From contig JBAIAA010000436.1 in the NCBI GenBank assembly GCA_037893245.1, positions 558,001-622,000 on the forward strand: a DNA stretch of 64,000 bases, given 5' to 3'. The first letter of the stretch is position 1; every line of letters begins with the position of its first letter. Under the pieces are notes generated by a model. It saw only the letters and a list, made by a program, of their open reading frames with translations, was not told the origin of the DNA and made no database searches. This document shows, in pieces, positions 22,827 through 34,179 of this stretch. The position numbers and the translations under genes are program-made. The stretch is from Crossaster papposus. Lineage: Eukaryota; Echinodermata; Asteroidea; Velatida; Solasteridae.

Positions 22827-23730
22827 GTGAGTATTTGTTTTAGTATGAGTATTTGTGACAAACAGCACGTACAGAAAGTGTCAAGAAAATTCTAAAGCCC
22901 AATTCCATTCAAATTTTACAGTAACACAGGCTGACAGTCCTGTGCACGCACGATGCTTGAGACTGTTATTTACTTACAGTCAAGTAAGGCATTTCATAAT
23001 AATTCAGTAGTTTTGAGTTTTTTGGTTTTTTGTGCAATGGTGTTATTATCTATAAAGCGCAGAAACTATTTAGATTCTGAGCTATTGACTACATTTTGGG
23101 ATTTGAAGTATCTCAACTATTCTTCAACTTACGTACGGACAGTCCCGTAGTGAATGGTCTTCTTTGCCGCAGTTTCAGCAGGTAGACTTACTGCGTTTTC
23201 TTGAGATGCACAAACAAACAAAAAACAAAATTAAAAACAACAGTTATTTTGGCTTTTGTTCACGAATAGACCTGTGAGGGAAATGATGGAAAACAAAAGC
23301 GTGCTTGAATGCACATTTCACATAAAACATAGTGAACTTACGCTCGATTTTTATTCGGCTTCTCGGTTTCATCAACTGGAAGTGCCTCGTATAATATCGC
23401 AGTATAACTGTAGATTTTGAGGAAAACGGAACTGGAAATGTAGAAAAACCGGCGCCAAACATTCCATCTGTGCACAGCTGTCCGAGTCAATCCGAGTTTC
23501 GTGAATAACCTTAGAACGGAACACAGCAGGAGAGGCAATGCTCGCAATGAACGTTCACTATTCTTTGGCGCACCCCCACTTACCCCCTACTATACTATTC
23601 TTAAAGTTAGGCCGTGTCCGCAACGGGCTTCTAGAGCTACGGCTACGTCTATTTTGTCAGCCTGCTCACGCATAGTTGTAATGGACAAAACCTGGCAATA
23701 GACATAGACAAGAGATTCGGACAAGGCCCT

Positions 23731-24167
23731 GTGACCCGCTCCATCGAAATCAGGAATAAGTCTCGATATGACTTTTTGAGATATGCACATGATGAGAAAG
23801 TGAATTTCATAAGCTTTCTAATGATACCCATAACAAGTGTGTATCTTCTTAGGTTAACGAGTTATGGTCTGATGAAGATGACAGGTGTATATTTATTTGC
23901 CGAATCCACATTCCGAGTAAAACAGCTTTGAAATAAACAAAATTGACCAAAATCATACGGACAGCGCACACAAATCCTCTTCATTTTCATCTTTATTTAT
24001 CGTTTTTACACACAAAACATTAATGACAATAATCTGTGATAACTACACTAAAATACAATGTTCAGAAAAACGACTTGGTCAAGATTTTCACCCATGCGTT
24101 CACTTCAACGATCGATTGCGTGAAACGGCCCCAGCGACTTATTCCTGATTACGATGGAGCGGGTCAC
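23731..24167. repeat. Inverted-repeat pair, 30 bp arms
   Basis: GTGACCCGCTCCATCG...AATAAG at 23731-23760 and its reverse complement at 24138-24167 differ at one base. It could be the ends of a small element of about 437 bp. No target duplication was identified. Confidence 0.5.
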
Positions 24168-24381
24168 CTATTATTGGAAACAATGATTCAGGGAACAAGA
24201 AACTTGGAAAAGGATACGAAGGGGCGTCCCATCCAGTGGTGAGCTGTGGGTTTCCATCCACCAATGGCTTACCCAGACTGTCAAGGCAGAACTGGGGGTA
24301 GTATTGCACATTACCGGTCACAGTGAAGGATTCCTCTGCCATGCTACCTATTAAGTCTTCCCGCAAAATTCTAGATGATCT
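24139..24381 (-). CDS. Possible internal or last exon of an unrecognised gene
   Basis: On the minus strand a pyrimidine-rich acceptor (TTTTTCTTTTTTCAG) ends at 24382. An open frame then runs from 24381 to a stop at 24139. It includes the run GNVQYYPQFCLDSLGKP and is rich in P, F and Y. No partner exons were found and no family was recognised. It also overlaps the right arm of an inverted repeat, so it may be a chance frame within a mobile element. Confidence 0.2.
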   Translation of the reverse strand, partial: RSSRILREDLIGSMAEESFTVTGNVQYYPQFCLDSLGKPLVDGNPQLTTGWDAPSYPFPSFLFPESLFPIIGDPLHRNQE

Positions 24382-25004
24382 CTGAAAAAAGAAAAACAAA
24401 TTAAGGGGAAAAAATAGTAATTTCACAAAGGAAACTTTGCATTTGTAGGGCTGTGCATTTATGGGTAGTACAGAAACCGGAAGTATCGCATCAAAATGAG
24501 CTTAAAGTCGGCAAAAGCCACAATTAGAAGGGGTGGTAATTTTTTAATTTTGTATGTAAATCTTAATCTTTAAGTTTCGTTTTACCTTGTTCTTCTGTCA
24601 AACATCTTTGAAACCTATTTCATCCCAATTGTATTGTGTTGTCATCTATTCACTGCAACACAACTGTAGGATTTTAAATGTCATTTTCTCAGGAATTCAT
24701 TTTAACACTTCAGTTGGTGGGATATGTTGTTGGAAAGCTATTGTTCTGCAGAATTCAGAAATGTAAATATCTCAATTCTTAAAAAGTGTGACTTTAAGCT
24801 AATTTTGTGGCGACAGTTCAAATATTGAAGAACAAAATTGGTGGAAAAATTGTAAATGTTTTACTTGTTTTGACTTTTGAGAAATTTGTGTTAGGCTGGT
24901 ATTAAACAATACATTAAAATATGTATGTATACAACTGGCTCATGGGCCTGCATGAATTCTTGATCTAAAAAGTGTCAAGGTTTTGTTCGGAGACGTTGTT
25001 TAAA

Positions 25005-25330
25005 CAATGTACATATTTTCAATGGCTTTTTGCTCTCTGCAGACACATTTTAATTACCAATATTCAACGGGAACTGAACGGCTGAATGTGTTTTTCAAAA
25101 GCAGCCTGTCAATAAACAGCCTGAACTGCGTGTCTAAAGGATTTTTTCCTCAGAACGTAATAAAATGTACAATGTACATATTTTCAATGGCTTTTTGCTC
25201 TCTGCAGACACGTTTTAATTACCAATATTCAACGGGAACTGAACGGCTGAATGTGTTTTTCAAAAGCAGCCTGTCAATAAACAGCCTGAACTGCGTGTCT
25301 AAAGGATTTTTTTCCTCAGACCGTAATAAA
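25005..25330. repeat. 165-bp tandem direct repeat (2 copies)
   Basis: 25005-25169 and 25170-25330 are nearly identical (differences such as ACACATTT/ACACGTTT). A decayed third version appears near 26795-26875. The repeat lies 0.7-1 kb upstream of lectin A. The open frame across it merely repeats. Confidence 0.8.
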
Positions 25331-26004
25331 AGACCTTCATATCAAATGATGCACACATCAATACCCATCTCAGCCTTTCCTGGCAAACAAAGCTAGCCGG
25401 TCTGCCAATCATTTACATTTTTTAAAGCAAGCAAATTAAATAAATAACGGCCAAGTTCAGGTACATATACTGGCTTTATTGCCAAACTCGGTCACAAATG
25501 GTTCGGCTTGGAAACAGACGAGGGGGTTTTATCAACAAATGGATTTGTAATACTGTAGATTCTTTCTGCAAAAACAGTTCACTGTTTTGAATTTTTGTGG
25601 GCACTCTTGTTAACCTCTTTGCGCTCGGATTGTTTTTCTTGAACCTCTATCTAAGACAGGTTCAGTTCCGGCCTCACTCGTCACTGGTACTCGTCAGCCG
25701 GTCACCGACAATTATTTCCAACCTTGCTTGTGACATGTTTGTCCGCCCTCCGTTTTAATAAAGACCTTTGGCATTACATGAAGTACACTTTTAAAATAAA
25801 GTTCAAACAATTGTATGACTGATTTTCACTGGAGCTGTTCTGCAGATCATTTCCCAACCAGAACTTCATAGGTAAATGCATGATACGCATACTGAACACT
25901 ACTGAAAACAATTTTGGAGACCGTAATTAGGATACCGCAAAAAAGCCGAACGGGTGACACCAATCATACAGTTTAAAATTCAGTCGTGGAATTCTTTTAC
26001 AAAA

Positions 26005-26517
26005 ATGCAGAGAGGAAGGTGTTGGCAGATTTTCTTGCTGGTAATTGCAGTGACAGATCACAATTTATTCACCGAGGGCCGATGCCGAAGACTCCAGAGA
26101 TACGCAATCTACGACTGCCAAGCACCATGGCAACAATTTGGAGACTACTGCTACTTGTACGTAGCCGTGTCGAAGAGCTACAGCGATGCCGAGCAGCACT
26201 GCACGACCAACTCCCAGCCCGGCCGACTTGCCCACCTGGCGTCCGTTCTCAACGACAAAGAGACCCAGTTCATCAACGGCATGACTGGGGGCCAAAATGC
26301 CTGGATTGGATTCAACGACTTGGAAGTGGAAGGAGCTTACACCTGGTTGGACGGGAGCCCTGTTAACTACACCAACTGGAGAGCTGGTTTTCCTGTCGGC
26401 GATGACTTTGGGGATCAGGACTGCATCCAAATAATCCAGGGGTTCGAGTGGAAGGAGTATTTCTGCTATAGGGGAATGAATTCTGTCTGTAAGATGCCTA
26501 GATATGCTTTGACCTAA
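26005..26517 (+). CDS. Secreted C-type lectin A, single exon
   Basis: 170 residues. The in-frame ATG at 26005 is preferred over 25954 because it opens a signal peptide (MQRGRCWQIFLLVIAV...). The domain starts at DCQAPWQQFGDYCYLY and shows the CTLD pattern: WIGFNDLEVEGAYTW, DGSPVNYTNW, DCIQ, EYFCY and VCKMP. In the place of EPN/QPD there is a GFPVGDDFGDQDC loop, and WND is replaced by WKEY. Classical calcium-dependent sugar binding is therefore doubtful. NYT is a possible N-glycosylation site. ATTAAA lies at about 26548. It has no introns, unlike the array lectins, and is most similar to the gene at 27965. Function inferred: extracellular recognition protein, ligand unknown. Confidence 0.85.
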   Translation: MQRGRCWQIFLLVIAVTDHNLFTEGRCRRLQRYAIYDCQAPWQQFGDYCYLYVAVSKSYSDAEQHCTTNSQPGRLAHLASVLNDKETQFINGMTGGQNAWIGFNDLEVEGAYTWLDGSPVNYTNWRAGFPVGDDFGDQDCIQIIQGFEWKEYFCYRGMNSVCKMPRYALT

Positions 26518-26897
26518 CTGCTTGACGACTTTAAGATTGCTACAATCATTAAAGATAAACATGTCTCAGTCCATTACCGAGGTTAGTTACTTTGTTGTTA
26601 CTTTTGCAAATTATGTGACCTACACTTGGTTTTATAAAACTCAACGTGCGACGCAACGTATCCCTGCGTCCTGCGATTTAGTTTATAAAACACATTGTTA
26701 AGTGCGATATATCGTAGGTAAATTTATAGTACAAAACGACATCTGTTACATGTATTTATTCTGATTAGCGATTGGCATTACAATTGTTTTTTTTAATGTA
26801 CATTGTACATTATGAATGGCTATTTATCTCTGCAGCACCGTTTTCAATGTATACGACGTGTCCGAGGCTGAATAAATCAAGTTGAGAGGGCATCAGC

Positions 26898-27390
26898 TAA
26901 GGCTGCAAGTTTGCGGTTATTAAATTAACCATGTAACCGTTGTTTTGCGGTTACGGTTAACGGTTAATGGTAACCAACATTTTTTTTTTTTTTTATTAAA
27001 AAATTTAAAAAATATTAAATAAAAAAAAATAAAAAAAAATAAAAAAAAACATGCCTGCATTGCATATCTAATTAGCGCTGCTTCATCAAGGAATTTAGTG
27101 TGTGCGCGTAGTACGTGTTAATAATCGCAGTTCTGCGATTGCTCATTGTCTGCATCAATTTTATAGGCCGACTGGCTATATGTTAGATAAGCTATCAGAA
27201 ATGTCCATACAAAATGTATTCAATTGTACTATTTGTCACCTGCTCCAACGAAACCCACGCAAAGTTGACAATTGGTGGGGTTTCTTTTATTTGGAAAAAA
27301 AAGAAGAAAAAAAAAGGTTAACCGAACTGGAAAAATGTAACCGTGTAACCGTTTGAACGGTCGGTTAACCGTATAACCGTTGCAGACTTA
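26898..27390. mobile_element. hAT-like MITE rich in GGTTAACCG
   Basis: Imperfect terminal inverted repeats, TAAGGCTGCAA at the left and TTGCAGACTTA at the right, continue inward as CGGTTA/TAACCG-rich arms. Flanks are GCATCAGC and GCATCAGG, seven of eight bases matching, which fits an 8-bp duplication. The interior is A/T-rich with poly-A/T runs and no convincing gene. Confidence 0.6.
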
Positions 27391-27964
27391 GCATCAGGAC
27401 ATGGTGTTGGCAAAAGTCAATTTTGTTATTTTAACGTATGGATTTCAAGAGAAAAACAGCACCGCAGTATACCGTAGGTGAGTTTCCAAGGAGACATCCA
27501 ACAGTTAACACCAAGCATCTAACTGAAACTCTTGGTCAAATCAATCGTTATACCTTTGGTCCCAAGGTCCAAGTGCAGCATGGGGGTAGACTGGAGCCGT
27601 TTTGATAATATTTTTGGTTCACCTAAAGCAAAACGTCAATACGCCTCTGCAGTAAATGATGACTTTGAAGGATCAATAGCTAACACTACAGGAAGGGTAT
27701 AACGAATCATTAATTGTTTCTTTCTAAACAGCCAATCTTGGGCTGAGTACACTTAATTGTTTTAAGGATGAATTGTGTGAGAAGATTATCTAAATTGATT
27801 GTATTAGAAATACATTGTTAACGCTTGGATGAACAGTATGCACGGAGCTGGTGTCTGTTAATACATGTATAATTGTACCCGGTGCACACACGCAAAAGTG
27901 TTCACAAGTGAAAGCTGCAGCATAGTTTGATCATTGTCAAACCCTGAGCCCAAGACTAACCGTC

Positions 27965-28510
27965 ATGTCTAAGCTGTTTCTTCTGATAATTTGCGCATCG
28001 TTGCCACTGCATGTTTATAACGCATGTTCTGATAAGTCCACGAGGAAAATGCCAACTTGTGAACCACCGTGGCTGGCATTTCAAGATAGCTGCTACCTTC
28101 TGGTGACAGTTTGGACAAACTACAACGATGCTGAGAATCATTGCCACTCTTACTCCAAGCCAGGGAGACCATCCCACCTCGCATCCATACACAGTCGGGA
28201 TGAGAATGAGTTTGTGAGTCGGTACGTACTGTCTGTATTTGCTGAAGGTAACGATATGGCGACGTGGATCGGGTATAACGACTTGGCAGTGGAAGGTATC
28301 TACACCTGGTCCGATGGTAGTCCGGTTTCCTACGAGAACTGGCATTTCGGTTTTCCTGTCGGCGATCGTCATGGGGATCAGGACTGCATTCATTTGTTTA
28401 GGAATAAAGAATGGAAGGAATACTACTGCTTGGGCACATTACGCTCAGTGTGCAAGATGCCAGGCTTCGCTGCAACAAATCCAGCCACTCAGACAAGATG
28501 CGGCATGTAG
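27965..28510 (+). CDS. Secreted C-type lectin B, single exon
   Basis: 181 residues with a clear signal peptide (MSKLFLLIICASLPLHVYNA). The CTLD runs from CEPPWLAFQDSCYLL through HLASIHSRDENEF, WIGYNDLAVEGIYTW, DGSPVSYENW, GFPVGDRHGDQDC, EWKEYYC and VCKMPGF. Like gene A it has FPVGD instead of EPN/QPD and WKEY instead of WND, so the standard sugar-binding calcium site is altered in the same way. The C-terminal tail after VCKMP is longer than in A. It is a tandem paralogue of A, about 1.4 kb apart, with no introns. Ligand and role are unknown; extracellular recognition is the family-based inference. Confidence 0.87.
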   Translation: MSKLFLLIICASLPLHVYNACSDKSTRKMPTCEPPWLAFQDSCYLLVTVWTNYNDAENHCHSYSKPGRPSHLASIHSRDENEFVSRYVLSVFAEGNDMATWIGYNDLAVEGIYTWSDGSPVSYENWHFGFPVGDRHGDQDCIHLFRNKEWKEYYCLGTLRSVCKMPGFAATNPATQTRCGM

Positions 28511-30326
28511 ACAAAAGATGACGTACTCATGATAACCAAAGGCGAGTTCAACCGACACAACACAAAGCTTATTTTATATATTTTGTAAGCCATAATTGCA
28601 GCAGTTATAACCTGTTCTAGAACAAAGTCGCACAATGCGTTTTGTTACAATGTACTCTTCTTTAAGTCATTTCAGGGTGGATTTTACCTTTTTGAGATTT
28701 TCCTGAATCACGAACTATTAATCTGTAATCTCCAAAAATTTGAACATAATCTGTCACCCAGAAGTGTTTTTTTTCTTCAATTTTGTGAAACATTTTTGAA
28801 TAGAAATGATATGCTTTTCTGAAGCTGTTCATCTCATAATTAGGTCGTCAGTTTTGTTCCCATAAATTCTTGACTTCCCCCAGGAGAGATAGGGTGGGAG
28901 TACATATGTAAATGATACATCTTGTTAAAGCTTAGAACCTAACAAAATTGAAAAAAGCAAAATCTAAAACCAAAAATTGTCAACTTTGTCCGGGCTTTGT
29001 TGGAGCAGGTCACAGTTAGAATAAAAGCAAAATTTCATTCATTTGTAAAAATATAAATCACATGTATATATGGATGTGAACAAATATCAATGAAATTATA
29101 AGCAAATCGTGAATTTTCATTCTCACACAGAATAGGTTCCTTCCAAACATTGCCAGCAAATAAATAAAAAAAAACACTTGAAAGCTGGTAAATTGAATTA
29201 TAATCAATGAATGTGCTGATTTTAGCACCAAGCAGGATGTATTTAAACTGAATTACGTAACTTGACTCAATGTGAGTCAACCAATTTACCTTTTTTGACA
29301 TTTTATAAAAGAAATGTGGTTTTTCAAATGCAATTTGTTCTTCTTTTTTTCTAGCATTACATTTTGAATTTAATGAATGAATGAGACTTTGATGAGGAGA
29401 AAAAAAAGAGCCAAGTTTTGGAGTTATTTATAAATTAGAGGCCAGACAATCATCTTTTTCACCACATTAAACTGGTTCCCACTTTCTTTTTATTAAACTA
29501 CGTGGGGACCAGGGACCCCAGTCTACTTGTTGCGCGATTTCTAGTGCAAAATCAGCCCTATAAAACAGATGCATTCTCATATAATGCAAATAGCGACACG
29601 CTTCTAACACCAAAAAGTCCATAAGAAAGTTTTTTAAAAATCAACATTTTATAAATTTAAATCAAGAATTTTGTGTAGACAACGCAAGTGCCTTTCATTC
29701 TCTGCAAAAAAAAATTGTTTTGTATGGCCACAACCACATTGTAGTATTGCAGTTATTGCAATGTTGTGGTGATTTCCCCGTTTGAGAAATATCAGGTGCA
29801 TATTGGCATGTACATGTATATAATTTACTTGGTGTTTACTGCCAGTACAGTATTTCACACTTTTGAGCTGCGTAGAGTACTTTTACTTGTTTAAAATTAT
29901 GTCAATTGGCAAAAATTACAAAAAAAATTATGAAAAGGTAAATTTTAAATTAAATGCAAATTGTGTGCAATTGAAATATTTTGTGAACACTTTTATTTGT
30001 TTTACATGCTCTATGGGCATTTTGCAATGGATTGTACTTTCTCTTGCTATATAATTGTTAGCTTTTAGATTTTGTGTTTCCATAAATTGATATGCTATTA
30101 AGAATGCTTCAAATGCATTTTTTTCGGTGGTGATTTTCTTAAGAAATCAATGTACATATACCCTCATTGTAAATTCTAGAATTTCTGCGTAATAATTTTC
30201 CTATTCAAGGTTTTTTGAAATTTTTGACATACTTGATGTAAAGTTATGTAATATACAAATATATTGTATCGTAATGCATTTGTAAGTGTATGTAACGTTA
30301 TTGTTTTTATATTAGAGCAGTTCTTC
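28511..30326. other. AT-rich intergenic stretch
   Basis: No gene, clear repeat end or RNA gene was recognised here. Short open frames of 63-88 residues have AT-rich, low-complexity translations and were left out. Confidence 0.5.
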
Positions 30327-30330
30327 TTAA

Positions 30331-30717
30331 AGGGATCGTATACGTTTGGTTATTACTCCAAAGATTAATGGCAATAAAAACTTACTTGGTAAGAAGTACA
30401 GCAGCTTTGGATAGTATAATGCATTTTTTGAAACTTTTCACTTCGAAGTACTGCGGTTATGGAAAAAGATATCACTTTTTATCCCCAAAATTTTGAATCT
30501 AAGAAGCGTTACTGCAGTGACGTTTCTCAGATTGTGTATTCCAATGCAGATTATTCTTCCTGCGTGGACATAACCGCTCCAGATTTTCGGAAATATCTCA
30601 AAATCGCTACCACCTTTTGAAATGAAATTTTATCAGGTTAATTGTATGGTATATATCTATAACTATATAGAATTGAAACAAACAGTGGGTTCCAAATACC
30701 AAACGTATACGATACCT
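30331..30717. mobile_element. TTAA-site MITE
   Basis: Terminal inverted repeats AGGGATCGTATACGTTTGG and CCAAACGTATACGATACCT (one mismatch) are flanked on both sides by TTAA (30327-30330 and 30718-30721). TTAA duplications are typical of piggyBac- and Kolobok-type transposons. The element is 387 bp with no coding capacity. Confidence 0.75.
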
Positions 30718-30721
30718 TTAA

Positions 30722-31166
30722 TTTATAAAATAAAAATAATAAATATAAATTTTAACAAATAAAATCAAAGCAAATCTAATATTAATAACTTTGTCCTTAA
30801 TTTACATTTTGACACCCTGGCAATTCCTCCAACTTGGATCCAAATTTCCCGTCAGTAGAATACGACCGCATTGCGGTCAATGTTAGGGGTACCTGCATTG
30901 ATGTCTAAAGGCGGGCTAAGCACCAGACTATAAACTCTACTTTTTACATACCTGGGGCATGGGCCTGACATTGTCTGAGATCCCGACTCCTCCCGCATTC
31001 CCATTTTTTGTGACGTCAGGTGTTCAAAGAAGTCTTCAATTTCATGCCTCTGAAAGCTGTAAAAGTTTAGAAACAAGAAACAATCTGAAATGGCTGCTTA
31101 AAAAAAGCCTAAAACACATCTTTCCTTTTGTTCCATAATAAACATGTTAGACAACACTGTTAATAA
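30722..31166. other. Unassigned spacer to unit 3
   Basis: No gene was recognised. Around 31078-31140 the + strand translates to a short run resembling the LKxxLKxxLF ending of LINE ORF2 proteins; this is too short to call. Confidence 0.35.
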
Positions 31167-33024
31167 TTTTTCGGAACAATTTGTATAGGATATTTAGCGC
31201 AATCATTTTGCTGGATGCCTACAATCATTATTACTTTAAAATAAGTAAGATATTTCTTAATAATTCGGAAGTAAAAATGTGTGATATCTGCAAAATGGTG
31301 TATCCTACCTTTAACACTAGGCCCTAATTGTCGTTATTTTTCGATCTCTGAAGAAAAACAAAAATAGCCAAATTATGAAGATTTGTTTTCAAGAACTTGC
31401 TGGACAAAATAAAGTGTATCCCTAGCCACGAAATTACTTGGCTAGTTTTGGCGACAGCTTGAAATTACACATGTGAGTGCGTCTATGGCTGCATTATACA
31501 GCCGGCCGTAGCCAATCATTATCACTGTCTTCAGTGAAATTTATGAACCAGCGCAGATAAACGATTGCCTTGCAAAATTAAAACAGATTTTTCAAAGCGT
31601 TGTAGGTTGCTACATTAAACCATGAGGAATTCCTCCATTGTAAACCTCACGTACATTCCGTGCGCGTGTCACTTAGCATGTAATGCACAGTACATTGTAT
31701 CAAAAATGCAGTTGAATAAAAACCGAGTCCAAAGTGAGAGCTCGAGGCTAAATTCTCAAGCGCTCATTCTGATTGGGCGGTTAAATCGGCACATCGACCT
31801 ATCCGAGTCCGACACACACGCGACACGAACGAGGTGCGTCACGGGCATATTACCCCAAAACAAATACTCGAACATGGTCGTGTGATTCTGGTGCGAAACT
31901 TCGATTGAAACAGCTGGGAGGAAATTTCACGACGCGAAATTGCAGAAATTCAACCTGTTTGCATCAATATAAAGGTAGGTCTATAGGTCTAACTATTGAA
32001 ATTGCGCATGAAATTAAATTTTGTGCTGTGAAATGTATCAAAATTGATTTTTGGTGTGAAATAGCATCTTTTGATCATTTTTTTGTCAAGAATTTTCAAC
32101 GGTTCGTTTGTCGTTTCCAATAAAAACTTTAATTTCAAACAAGATAAATCTAAACCTGTACCGGTGAACCTGTTGAAGTTTCTTCAATTCCGTAGATATT
32201 ATACTTTTTGAGAGGACAACGTTTCCTGAACCGATAATTGTACAATCTTTTGATCACCAAATACTACAATCTTTCTGTCTGTAGGCCCTATAGCTCTTTT
32301 GGAATAAACATTTTGGAGAAATAATAATTATAGAAAAAACTGGAGCCTACATTTCTTGATTTTCTTTAAATGAACACGAGTCAAACGGAATAATTTCGAG
32401 GGGTGTTTAGTATAATTTATAAATAATTTAAAAAAACTCGCACCTTTCCTTTTATTTTGAATGCAGAAAGTGCTAATTTAAAATAGAATGAGCGAAAATG
32501 AAAACGAAAAAAAAAAAATCTAATGCAAATAAGCTTTTACCAAATGCTAAATTGAATGACACTTAAACCGGATCCCGAAACATTAAAACGTAGGATGAGT
32601 AAAACACTAATATCCTATGTCAGGTATCATGAAAACGAATTTGAGTGTCTATAGAATCTAATACGAACCAAGGGAACGACAGCAAACATCTAATTCGCTT
32701 TAAATTGGCCACTATCAAGATGAATTTGAACGCTATTTTTGCAAAATATTGACCGGGAAAATGACTCACTTTGTTGTGTGATTTATAATTGAAAACTGTG
32801 TTCAATGGTGTGAATTGTGATTGTCGCTCACTTATCACCGGCGCCACCTAGGGAAGATCAAATTAGCATGTTCTTTGTTCTCCCGTTAATTTGTTATCAC
32901 CTTGTCTGCGCTTACTTTAAAAAGTAATTTGTATACGACATGCAAACATCGAAAACAAACAACCAAATTAATATGAAATGCGTACCGTACAAGTCACGAC
33001 TGTAAGTGAATAATATATAATAGT

Positions 33025-33249
33025 GAATAAGATTAAAACTGCTGCAAACTGTTTACTGGCTGGAATGACCTAATATTTGTATCTCAACAAGGTCTTATTC
33101 AGAGACAAAATCTTCTTCATAGACAGACATCATGATGTGCATCATGCTGTCTGTTGCCTTATTATGTTTGTTTCTTGTACACAGCCATTTTGTTTCTGAA
33201 GAAGATCTTGTTAAGATCGAAATATTAGGCCCTCTTAACTTATTTGAAT
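33025..33249. mobile_element. Foldback MITE, unit 3
   Basis: Same element and site as at 3153, flanked by ATATAATAGT at 33015-33024 and 33250-33259. Confidence 0.65.
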
Positions 33250-33469
33250 ATATAATAGTCTGCACTTTCATTTTCATTTTTCAAGGTAAAGTAAGGCTAA
33301 ACGTACAGCATTTGTTATGGTTTTACTAAGTATTCTTTCCACTGAACCCCCAAAACGAAAATCCATATATTTTTAAAGCCAAAAATATCAACCCCCACTT
33401 AAATACATGTACTTGTTTTTACCGGTGCATGTCGTATGATTTCCTTACAAAAGGCTGCTTTAATTTCAT

Positions 33470-33490
33470 GGGGGGGGGGGGGGGGGGGGG
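33470..33490 (+). repeat. Poly-G tract, unit 3 (21 G)
   Basis: Equivalent in position to the tract at 3602, about 690 bp before the start codon. Confidence 0.95.
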
Positions 33491-34179
33491 AGCAGAGAGA
33501 GTGGAGTTGGAGGGAGTTAATTTCCGCTCTCAATATTGGTCGACCTGAAAGAAAACATGGCATTCAACATTTACGCTTATTTAATAATAGAAGACGTATA
33601 CCAAGGACAACATTTTCAAGGACACTTTTAATATATATATTGCCCCTACAACTACCAAAAGGTATTGAAAAGGGTAACCAAGGCAACAAAAAGGCACTCA
33701 CTGAATAGGTCTATTGCCTATTACACTATGTACACTGTACATTTTGTGATAATGGTAATTGTGACGTTAATTTATAAAGTCTCCATTTAGTCTCAATGCA
33801 ATGCCAAGGCAAAAATAACATAAAATGTTTACATGGTCTTTCTTCAAAAACAATTTGGGAAAAAAAAAAATCGAAATTGAGAAAAAGCACGTGAAACCCA
33901 ACTTTAATGATCGTAATATTGCAATTTGTTAGAAGCATAAACAACGTTATTTCTTCACTGTCAAGTGATTAGGTTTTTGCTTTGTTTAAGCACTAATAAA
34001 AGCTAGCTGAAATTCTGCAAAATTATACTATTAAAATCAAATGGGTATAATAAATGCATTTTGCCTTGAGTTCTCTAATATTATTATTAATTTTTTTATG
34101 CTTTTTATCATACACTATTGATGATATAACGATATATTTAAGATAGCATTTCCAAATGTCTTCTTATATCTTGCAGAAA

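Larger units (their letters stand above)
22948..25953. other. Single-copy region upstream of lectin A
   Basis: Sequence not shared with the tandem units. It holds a MITE-like end resembling the GGCCGTGTCCG/CTAGAGCTACGGC motif at about 23611-23660, an inverted-repeat pair (23731/24138), a possible minus-strand exon (24139-24381) and a 165-bp direct repeat (25005-25330). Nothing else was recognised. Confidence 0.5.
31167..34179 (+). repeat. Spacer and lectin upstream block, unit 3
   Basis: Rejoins the tandem-unit sequence at TTCGGAACAATTTGTATAGG and continues through the CCAAT/GC-box region (about 31720-31850), donor-like AAAG|GTAGGT at about 31975, a foldback MITE and a poly-G tract. It ends at the acceptor before the lectin ATG. 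Confidence 0.7.

Noticed and set aside
25007..25396. 129-residue frame upstream of lectin A
   Set aside because: It is the 165-bp repeat translated twice; no signal peptide or domain, so a repeat and not a gene.
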